A stretch of 15,163 nt of DNA from the NCBI GenBank assembly GCA_017999235.1, contig JAGOBN010000024.1:1-15163 (forward strand). Reading direction: 5' to 3'. Shown here piece by piece: positions 7,517 to 13,041 of this stretch (positions within the stretch are counted from its first letter, which is position 1; each line of letters begins with the position of its first letter). Under the pieces are notes generated by a model. It had not been told where the DNA came from, did no database searches, and saw only the letters and a program-made list of their open reading frames with translations. A program made the position numbers and the translations under genes. Origin of the DNA: Anaerolineales bacterium. Lineage in GTDB: Bacteria; Chloroflexota; Anaerolineae; Anaerolineales; UBA6663.

Positions 7517-7866
7517 GGGCCCGTAGCTCAATGGCAGAGCACGCGGCTTAAGCGCAGTGGCTCAAGATCAAGGCCGGGGTTATTGTGTCCTTTTCATGAG
7601 CCAATGCAACGGGCGGCTGATCAAGTAATTGACCAGTTTCACCTGCCAAATTCGGGGAAGCCTAAATCGGCTGACGGCCGACACGGTAATCCCGAGCCAA
7701 GCTGGCCGCGCCCGCCCAAGGCAGGGCGGCCAGAAGGTGTAGAGACTAGACGGCAGGCACCCCTCCGGGGTGAAGGGATAGTCCAGCCCACAAACCTATC
7801 GGGGCGGCGAAAGCCGCGGTGGGAAGCATAACCGCTTGGTTGCAGGTTCAAATCCTGCCGGGCCCA
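7517..7866 (+). tRNA. tRNA with CAU anticodon, most likely tRNA-Ile2 (lysidine-modified), interrupted by a group I intron
   Basis: Exon 1 is 7517-7548 and exon 2 is 7827-7866, giving 72 nt without CCA. The cloverleaf is clear: acceptor stem GGGCCCG/CGGGCCC (7 perfect pairs), U8-A9, D stem GCTC/GAGC, anticodon stem GCGG/CCGC, five-base variable loop TGGTT, T stem GCAGG/CCTGC with loop TTCAAAT, discriminator A. After splicing the loop reads CU-CAU-AA. C4-G69 and C5-G68 pairs, A37 and A38 fit the TilS recognition pattern of tRNA-Ile2, and the body (CATAACCGCTTGG, then TTCAA) closely follows known Ile2 tRNAs. Elongator tRNA-Met is the alternative. Position 27-43 is a C-U mismatch. The 3' CCA is not encoded (C-A-C follows the discriminator base). 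Confidence 0.93.
7549..7826 (+). ncRNA. Self-splicing group I intron (IC3-like), 278 nt, no homing endonuclease
   Basis: The intron sits between U33 and C34 and ends in G (7826), as group I introns must. Conserved core elements appear in order: P (AATTCGGGGAAGCCTAAAT), Q (GGTAATCCCGAGCCAAGC), R (GGTGTAGAGACTAGACGG) and S (AAGGGATAGTCCA). Pairings found by eye: P1, exon CGGCU (7544-7548) with GGCCG (7572-7576), giving the U-G pair at the splice site; P2 7617-7624/7629-7636 capped by GTAA; P3 CCTGCC (7642-7647)/GGCAGG (7752-7757); P4 TCGGG (7652-7656)/CCCGA (7691-7695); P6 CTGGCCGC (7702-7709)/GCGGCCAG (7726-7733); P7 GACTA (7744-7748)/TAGTC (7779-7783); P8 7758-7763/7767-7772; P9 7804-7808/7813-7817 capped by GAAA. 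The two GNRA loops L2 and L9 match the compact IC3 architecture of Azoarcus and cyanobacterial tRNA introns. No endonuclease reading frame fits inside. Confidence 0.93.
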
Positions 7867-7872
7867 CACTTG

Positions 7873-7908
7873 AAACGCCGCTTATCTTCAAACCGATAGG
7901 CGGCGTTT
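7873..7908. terminator. Bidirectional terminator between the tRNA and the O-antigen ligase gene
   Basis: A 14-bp stem (7873-7886 with 7895-7908, one G-T pair) with an 8-base loop, A-rich on the left arm and followed by TTCTGTTT on the right. It lies six bases past the tRNA and 15 bases past the stop of the convergent minus-strand gene, so it can end transcription from both sides. Confidence 0.85.
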
Positions 7909-7922
7909 CTGTTTAAGCCCGC

Positions 7923-9698
7923 TCACGGCCCTAATTCCGCCAGGGCGCTCAACGCCTGCGGCTGATCCGGCTCCAGGGTCAGCACCTGGTGATACACGCG
8001 CCGCGCGGCTTCCAGCTCGCCGGCCGCCCGGTATTTCTCGGCAATCAACAGCCACACATCGAGATTCGGCCGCTCCGGGTACATCCGCTGGGCCGTCTCC
8101 CAGGCGTAGGCGGTTAATAATGGCCGGCCCTGCTCGGCGCGGTAATACCCCCAGGTGTAAAGCTCCTGCTCCATGCCGGCCGGATCGTCCAGTTGATGAA
8201 ACATCACCGCCGCGGTCTCCGTCCGGCCCACCCAGGTGTACGCCAGCCCCAGCCCTTTGACGGTGGCGAGATAGTGCGGTTCGGCGCGCAACGCCGTCTC
8301 CAACGGAGCCAGCGCGGCGGCAAAATCGCCGTAGGCCACCAGCAGATTGCCCAGCCGGCGGTTGGCGCCGGGCCAAGCGGGTTCTTCCGCCAGCGCGCGG
8401 CGATACCAGACCGCCGCCTCGGCGGCCGCGGCCGCGCGTTCGGCGGCGGTGAGCGCCGGCGTTAAGTCGGCACGGGTCTCCGCCAGGGCGCCCCAGTTGG
8501 TATACCAAGCGGCCAGGATCGGCCGCCGCCCCACTCCCAATCCGGCTGTCACACCTACAATCAGAAGCACGGCCACCGCCCACCCGTACCGGCTCAACGG
8601 AACCGGCGGCCGCGCGCCGGCTGTGGGCGGCGCCGGCGCGGCGCTCCCGGCGGCCACCGTCAGTCCCCAGACGGCTAAAAACATCGGCAGGCTGCCGCTG
8701 TATTGGGGCGCGTCGGTGAGGCCATGCAGCCACAGCGCGGTGACGCCCAGCCAGGCCCCCTCAAAGAGCGCCCCCGGCGCGCCGCGCCGCCGAGTCTGGA
8801 AGATGAAGGCCGCGCCGCCCAACGTCAGCGCCAGGAAGGCCAGCAGGCCCAGCAGCCCTTGATTGAGCCAGATCGCCAGCGGCAGATTGTGGGCATGCCC
8901 CACCGAGGTCGAAAGCGACAGCTGGCTATAGCGCGCGTAGACCTGGCCAAACGTGTCGCCCAGGCCCAGGCCGGTGAAAAAATAATCCTGGGCCAGCCGC
9001 AGGCTGTTTTGATAAAGCCCCAGGCGCTGCAGGGCGGCCGGCGCCACCGACGCCACCAGCGCCCACTGGCGAGGGTCTCCGCCCAGCCCCAGCAGCGCCA
9101 GCCCGCCAGCCGCGCACAGCGCGGCGCCCAGCCCCACCACCCGCCACGCCAAGCGCTGAAAGCGCAGGCCCGCATACACCGCCGCCGTCACGCCCATGGC
9201 CAGCCAGGCGCCGCGCGAAGCGCTTAACAACAGCGCGTAGGCCATCAGCAGCCCGACCGCCAGCCAACCGGCGCGCGCCGGCCGGGTTCGGCTGGCGCTC
9301 CACATCGCGCCGCCCACCGGCAGAGCGCCAGCCAAGTAGGACGCCAGGACATTCGGGTGCAGCGGCGGCCCGTTGAGATTAGGCAGGAAAGTGGTAGCTT
9401 GTCCCAGCCGGGCGATCAGGCCGCTCTTGACGGTATAGGCCTGGTGGCCGTACTGGGCGATGAAATACAGCGCTGCAAGCGCGCCGGCCAGCGTCACAAA
9501 CGCGCCGGCCGCCGTCAAGGCTTCCGGCCGCCGAGCCCGCGCCAGGCTGAGATACAGCAGCCCGCCCACCAGCACAGCGGCTAGCTGGTTGACGCTCAAA
9601 GCGCGGTCATAGGCGACCCAGGCCCCCAGTAGAGCGCTGGCCACGAAGGCGGCCACGCTGACGTGGATTGCCAGCGCATACCCCGCGCGATTAACCAT
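7923..9698 (-). CDS. O-antigen ligase/polymerase-like (Wzy_C) membrane protein with C-terminal TPR repeats
   Basis: 591 residues. The N-terminal ~350 residues form about ten or more hydrophobic helices with family motifs: LHPNVLASYLAG (113-124), LLSASRGAWLA (157-167), FTGLGLGDTFG (241-251) and HAHNLPL (268-274) in the large extracytoplasmic loop, whose conserved His is expected to act in glycan transfer. A further helix lies at ~372-388. The C-terminal ~200 residues (from ~425) are TPR-like: AVWYRRALAEEP, AALAPLETALRAEP and ARRVYHQVLTLEPDQP have the A/L/P spacing of TPR helices. Members join undecaprenyl-linked glycans to lipid A, proteins or wall polymers; in a monoderm-like Chloroflexota cell lipid A is an unlikely acceptor, so polysaccharide polymerisation or protein glycosylation is more plausible. 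Start ATG at 9698 has TGGAGG (9711-9706) seven bases upstream. Confidence 0.9.
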   Translation of the reverse strand: MVNRAGYALAIHVSVAAFVASALLGAWVAYDRALSVNQLAAVLVGGLLYLSLARARRPEALTAAGAFVTLAGALAALYFIAQYGHQAYTVKSGLIARLGQATTFLPNLNGPPLHPNVLASYLAGALPVGGAMWSASRTRPARAGWLAVGLLMAYALLLSASRGAWLAMGVTAAVYAGLRFQRLAWRVVGLGAALCAAGGLALLGLGGDPRQWALVASVAPAALQRLGLYQNSLRLAQDYFFTGLGLGDTFGQVYARYSQLSLSTSVGHAHNLPLAIWLNQGLLGLLAFLALTLGGAAFIFQTRRRGAPGALFEGAWLGVTALWLHGLTDAPQYSGSLPMFLAVWGLTVAAGSAAPAPPTAGARPPVPLSRYGWAVAVLLIVGVTAGLGVGRRPILAAWYTNWGALAETRADLTPALTAAERAAAAAEAAVWYRRALAEEPAWPGANRRLGNLLVAYGDFAAALAPLETALRAEPHYLATVKGLGLAYTWVGRTETAAVMFHQLDDPAGMEQELYTWGYYRAEQGRPLLTAYAWETAQRMYPERPNLDVWLLIAEKYRAAGELEAARRVYHQVLTLEPDQPQALSALAELGP

Positions 9699-9731
9699 CG
9701 GCCCGCCTCCAGAAAATGAGCATCGCCTGCC

Positions 9732-9760
9732 ATTCTAGCCACAGCGCCGGCGGGCGGCAA
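9732..9760 (-). promoter_or_regulatory. Promoter of the O-antigen ligase-like gene
   Basis: On the minus strand TTGCCG (9760-9755) and TAGAAT (9737-9732) are spaced by 17 bases. The predicted start near 9725 leaves a ~27-base leader holding the TGGAGG site. Confidence 0.65.
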
Positions 9761-9785
9761 TGAAACGCGGGTCCGGGGCGGGGTC

Positions 9786-9794
9786 TGCTAGAAT
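9786..9794 (+). promoter_or_regulatory. Extended -10 promoter of the M32 carboxypeptidase gene
   Basis: TGCTAGAAT is an extended -10 (TGn plus TAGAAT). It is divergent from the minus-strand TAGAAT promoter ~50 bases away. No good -35 is seen, as is usual for extended -10 promoters. Confidence 0.65.
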
Positions 9795-9823
9795 GCCGGG
9801 TAGCCCCATCCGTCTACCGCCTT

Positions 9824-9828
9824 GGGAG
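9824..9828 (+). promoter_or_regulatory. Ribosome binding site fixing the carboxypeptidase start
   Basis: GGGAG lies five bases before the ATG at 9834. An alternative upstream TTG at 9822 overlaps this site and so is not the start. Confidence 0.75.
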
Positions 9829-9833
9829 TCCGC

Positions 9834-11345
9834 ATGGAAGCGCAACTCAACGACCTCAAAAACCGCCTCCTGGAAATTGATGATCTACAGCGCGCCGGCG
9901 CCGTGCTGCACTGGGACCAGACCACGTATATGCCGCCCGGCGGCGGCGCGGCCCGCGGCCGGCAGATGGCCACCCTGGGCCGGCTGGCGCATGAGAAATC
10001 CAGCGACCCCGCCCTGGGCCGGCTGCTGGACGCGCTGGAGCCGTGGGCGGCCAGCCAGCCGTACGAGGCGGATGCCGCCGCGCTTATCCGCCTGGCGCGC
10101 CGTGAATATGATCTGGCGGTGAAGATCCCGCCGGCGCTGATCGCCGCGGTCTACGCGCACAGCGCCGTCACCTACCAGACCTGGGCCGCCGCCCGCCCGC
10201 GCAATGATTTCGCCGCCGTCCAACCCTTGCTGGAAAAAATGCTGGACCTCAGCCGGCAGGTGGCCGAGTGCTTCCCCGGTTACGCGCACCTCGCCGATCC
10301 GCTGATCGACAATGCCGATCCCGGCATGCGCGTCGCCAACCTGCGCCCGCTCTTCGCGGAACTGCGCCAGGCGCTGGTGCCGTTAGCCCAGGCCATCGCC
10401 GCCCAGACGCCGGCCGATGACGCCTGCCTGCACGCGGAGTTCCCGGAGGCCGGCCAGCACGCTTTCAGCACGGCCCTGATCCGGCGGCTGGGCTACGACT
10501 TCGAGCGCGGCCGCGTTGATAAGACGCATCACCCGTTCATGACCAAGTTCGCGGCCGGCGACGTGCGCATCACCACCCGCTACCACGAGCACGATCTGGG
10601 CGACGGCCTGTTCAGCATGATCCATGAGGCCGGCCACGCGCTGTATGAGCAGGGGATTGACCCCGCCTTGGACGGCACGCCGCTGAATCGGGGCGCGTCC
10701 GCCGGCGTTCACGAGAGCCAATCGCGGTTGTGGGAAAACGTGGTCGGGCGCAGCCGCGAATTCTGGGAGCATTTTTATCCGGCGCTGCAGGCCGGCTTCC
10801 CGGACCAGCTTGGCCGGGTGCCGCTGGACGTCTTCCACCGCGCCATCAACACCGTGCGGCCCTCGCTCATCCGCACCGACGCCGACGAGATCACCTACAA
10901 CCTGCATGTGATCATCCGCTTTGAATTGGAGCTGGAACTGCTGGAGGGCCGGCTGGCGGTGAAGGACCTGCCGGCGGCCTGGCAGGCCCGCTATGCGGCG
11001 GACCTGGGCGTGCGCGTCCCCGACGACCGCCAGGGCGTCCTGCAGGATATGCACTGGTTTGCCGGCCCGGTCGGCGGCGCCTTCCAGGGGTACACGCTGG
11101 GCAACGTGATGGCCGGCCAGATTTATGCGGAGGCGCGGCGCGCCTTGCCCGATCTGCCGGCCCAGATCCGGGCCGGCGAGTTTGGCGGCCTGCTTGCCTG
11201 GCTGAGCGGCCACCTGTATCGGCATGGCGCCAAGTTCACGGCCGCCGAACTGCTGCAGCGCCTGACCGGCGGCGGCCTGAATGCGGGACCGTACCTGGCT
11301 TATCTGCGCGGCAAATACGGCGCGCTGTACCAGCTGCCGGCCTAA
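9834..11345 (+). CDS. M32 family metallocarboxypeptidase (carboxypeptidase Taq type)
   Basis: 503 residues, the normal length for family M32, which removes C-terminal residues from peptides in the cytoplasm using a metal (Zn or Co). The metal site is HEAGH (264-268), with the third ligand in the HESQSRLWEN block (E294). Other M32 hallmarks are LHWDQTTYMPPGG (25-37), HPFMTKF near 233, DVRITTRY (243-250), IRTDADEITYNLH (346-358) and the C-terminal ELLQRLTGGGLNAGPYL. All expected catalytic residues are present and no truncation is seen. There is no signal peptide. The gene is monocistronic: its own extended -10 promoter lies upstream and a strong terminator follows 28 bases after the stop. It belongs to general peptide turnover; specificity cannot be read from sequence. 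Confidence 0.97.
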   Translation: MEAQLNDLKNRLLEIDDLQRAGAVLHWDQTTYMPPGGGAARGRQMATLGRLAHEKSSDPALGRLLDALEPWAASQPYEADAAALIRLARREYDLAVKIPPALIAAVYAHSAVTYQTWAAARPRNDFAAVQPLLEKMLDLSRQVAECFPGYAHLADPLIDNADPGMRVANLRPLFAELRQALVPLAQAIAAQTPADDACLHAEFPEAGQHAFSTALIRRLGYDFERGRVDKTHHPFMTKFAAGDVRITTRYHEHDLGDGLFSMIHEAGHALYEQGIDPALDGTPLNRGASAGVHESQSRLWENVVGRSREFWEHFYPALQAGFPDQLGRVPLDVFHRAINTVRPSLIRTDADEITYNLHVIIRFELELELLEGRLAVKDLPAAWQARYAADLGVRVPDDRQGVLQDMHWFAGPVGGAFQGYTLGNVMAGQIYAEARRALPDLPAQIRAGEFGGLLAWLSGHLYRHGAKFTAAELLQRLTGGGLNAGPYLAYLRGKYGALYQLPA

Positions 11346-11373
11346 GCCGCCGACACCCGGCGAGTTAACTAAA

Positions 11374-11400
11374 AAGACCGCCGGCCGGACCGGCGGTCTT
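11374..11400. terminator. Strong bidirectional intrinsic terminator
   Basis: An 11-bp perfect GC-rich stem (11374-11384 with 11390-11400, arms AAGACCGCCGG/CCGGCGGTCTT) with a 5-base loop. AATTTTT follows on the plus strand, and the opposite side reads CTTTTTAGTT on the minus strand. It separates the convergent carboxypeptidase and efflux-adaptor genes. Confidence 0.93.
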
Positions 11401-11415
11401 AATTTTTAAGCCGGG

Positions 11416-12777
11416 CTACGGCGCCAACGTCACCTGGGCCGTCATGCCCCAGCGCAGGCGGTCATCGGTGCTGGTCAGCGCGATGGTGACTTCATAGGTC
11501 ACGTCGCCGCGGCTCTCCACAAACACCGGGCTGATGGCCGTGACCGCGCCGGTGAGCGGCGCTTCCGGCAGGGCATCCAGCACCACCTCCGCCGCCTGGC
11601 CCACCGTGACGCGCACGATGTCGAGCTCGGTCAAGTTGTTGGTTTTCACCCGCCATTGGCCGAACTGGGCCAGGGTCACCACCGGGACGCCGGGCGCGGC
11701 CTGCTCACCCACTTTCAGGCGCAGATCCGCCACCGTGCCGGCGATGGGGGCCTTCAGCTCGGCGTCGTCAAAGGCGGCTTCGGCCGCGCTCAGGTTGGCT
11801 TCGGCCGCGGCCAGGGCCGCCTGAGCCACCCGCAGTTGATCCGGGTCCGGGCCGGCCTGCAGTTCCGGCAGGCGCCGCGCGGCATCCGCGCTCTGCGCTT
11901 GCAGCCAAGCCACATTGGATTCCGCCAGCCCGACGTCGATGGGGTCTGGATTTTGGGCATCTGCCAGGTTGTCCCGCGCCGTGTCCACGCGCTTCTGCAA
12001 ATCCTTGAGGGCCTGGGTGTCAAAGCGCGCGGCCTGCGTCTGCCGAAGTTCCAGCACCTGCAGGGAGTCGGTGGCGGCGTCGAACTCTTTTTTAGCGTCT
12101 TCCAGCTTCACAAAGCCGCCGGCCGCCGCCGCGTACACGCGTTCGCAGCCCTCGCACTCGGCCTGGGATTTTTGCGCGTCCGTGTAGATGTCGGTGGCTT
12201 TGGTCAGCCGGTCCCGGGCCGCCCGCAGGGCCACCTCAAGCTCACCAATGTTTGTGATGCGGGCGTTCTCTTGCGCGGTGGCCAACGCATCCTCGGCCTT
12301 CTTCAATTCGTCCGCGTAGAACTTGAGGTCCGGGTTCTTCAGGTTCCGCAGCCGGCGCTCGGCCTGGTCTAATTGATCCCGCAGCTGCGCCGCCTGCTGC
12401 TCCAGCTGCGCCGCGGCCAGCGCCGCGTTATCGGTCAGCGTTTTCAGGCCTTGTTGGGCATTGACCACGGCCTGTTCGGCCTGGGCCACCTGGGCCTTCA
12501 AGGCCTCGCGGCTTTTCAGGCGCGCCAGCACCGCGCCGGCCGCCACCGTCTCGCCCTCTTCCACCAGCACCTCGGCCACCTGGCCGCCGGTCTGAAACGA
12601 AAGCTGGGTATAGGCTTCCGGCTCCAGCCGGCCCTCGGCCAGCACGCTGGCGCTGTCCGTCACCACGGGGATATCGTTAGTTGGCGTTGATGTCGCCGCG
12701 CCCGTGCCGCAGGCCGCCAGGACCGCGGCCAGCATGCCCGCGCCGGCCAGAAGGATGGATTTCCGAAAAATAGCCAT
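11416..12777 (-). CDS. HlyD/MacA-type efflux adaptor, lipoprotein
   Basis: 453 residues. The N-terminus is a lipoprotein signal: FRK, a hydrophobic stretch, then LAAC (20-23) with Cys23 as the lipidation site. A Thr/Ser/Pro-rich linker leads to the barrel-sandwich half-motif GGQVAEVLVEEGETVAAGAVLARL (its continuous run is at residues 64-87), a long alpha-helical hairpin (~90-340, rich in Ala/Gln/Glu heptads), the second half-motif LKAPIAGTVADLRLKVGE (341-358), and a beta-barrel plus membrane-proximal domain to the end (GQAAEVVLDALPEAPLTG). This is the layout of adaptors for MacB-type ABC or RND pumps. Two cysteines in CEGC (208-211) fall in the helical hairpin, which is unusual. The terminator downstream and divergent gene upstream leave it alone, so no permease is adjacent here; its partner must lie elsewhere. 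Confidence 0.92.
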   Translation of the reverse strand: MAIFRKSILLAGAGMLAAVLAACGTGAATSTPTNDIPVVTDSASVLAEGRLEPEAYTQLSFQTGGQVAEVLVEEGETVAAGAVLARLKSREALKAQVAQAEQAVVNAQQGLKTLTDNAALAAAQLEQQAAQLRDQLDQAERRLRNLKNPDLKFYADELKKAEDALATAQENARITNIGELEVALRAARDRLTKATDIYTDAQKSQAECEGCERVYAAAAGGFVKLEDAKKEFDAATDSLQVLELRQTQAARFDTQALKDLQKRVDTARDNLADAQNPDPIDVGLAESNVAWLQAQSADAARRLPELQAGPDPDQLRVAQAALAAAEANLSAAEAAFDDAELKAPIAGTVADLRLKVGEQAAPGVPVVTLAQFGQWRVKTNNLTELDIVRVTVGQAAEVVLDALPEAPLTGAVTAISPVFVESRGDVTYEVTIALTSTDDRLRWGMTAQVTLAP

Positions 12778-12839
12778 AGATCGCCTTTTTGAGTCGAATA
12801 ATTACGTCTTTCACTATCGTACACCGATTCAGGTGGATT

Positions 12840-12867
12840 TTGATAACACTTGTACAAGCTTTGTAAA
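12840..12867 (-). promoter_or_regulatory. Candidate promoter of the efflux adaptor with palindromic operator in the spacer
   Basis: On the minus strand TTTACA (12867-12862) and TATCAA (12845-12840) are 16 bases apart. A perfect 10-bp palindrome CTTGTACAAG (12849-12858) fills the spacer, a typical place for a repressor or MerR-like activator site. The leader would be ~55 bases. Inferred only from sequence. Confidence 0.45.
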
Positions 12868-12915
12868 TACGCGTCTTTGAGCGAGCGCACCTTATACACG
12901 CCGCGGCGGCTCGTG

Positions 12916-13002
12916 CCCCGTCCGCCTGACCAGATCGATTCGAGTTACCCTTTGTAAGCGTCAAGTAGAGGACTGCTGTTCGTCATCATCAGGCGGACGG
13001 GG
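12916..13002. repeat. 14-bp perfect inverted repeat with 59-base loop
   Basis: CCCCGTCCGCCTGA (12916-12929) is the exact reverse complement of TCAGGCGGACGGGG (12989-13002). The right arm ends two bases before the candidate -10 of the debranching enzyme gene. It may be an operator pair, a long-loop RNA hairpin or a mobile-element relic; no function is assigned. Confidence 0.8.
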
Positions 13003-13004
13003 AC

Positions 13005-13010
13005 TAAAAT
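13005..13010 (+). promoter_or_regulatory. Candidate -10 of the debranching enzyme gene
   Basis: TAAAAT stands 31 bases before the ATG at 13042, with GAGGAG (13030-13035) as RBS. The -35 is poor (GTCATC at 17 bases), so activator help or another promoter is possible. Confidence 0.45.
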
Positions 13011-13041
13011 ACCGGCCGGATCAAGCATTGAGGAGCGCAGC

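Noticed and set aside
7583..7831. An 82-residue open frame inside the tRNA intron, possible homing endonuclease
   Set aside because: It has no LAGLIDADG, GIY-YIG or HNH motif, and it runs straight through conserved ribozyme core helices. It is a chance frame.
7517..7866. tRNA-Leu(UAA) reading of the exon 1 loop (CTTAA)
   Set aside because: There is no long variable arm, and the intron end G followed by CATAACCGC gives a proper CAU loop; the TAA belongs to the intron.
11790..12372. Plus-strand open frames opposite the efflux adaptor
   Set aside because: They have no RBS or family motif, and the minus-strand gene has lipobox, coiled coil and adaptor domains in order.
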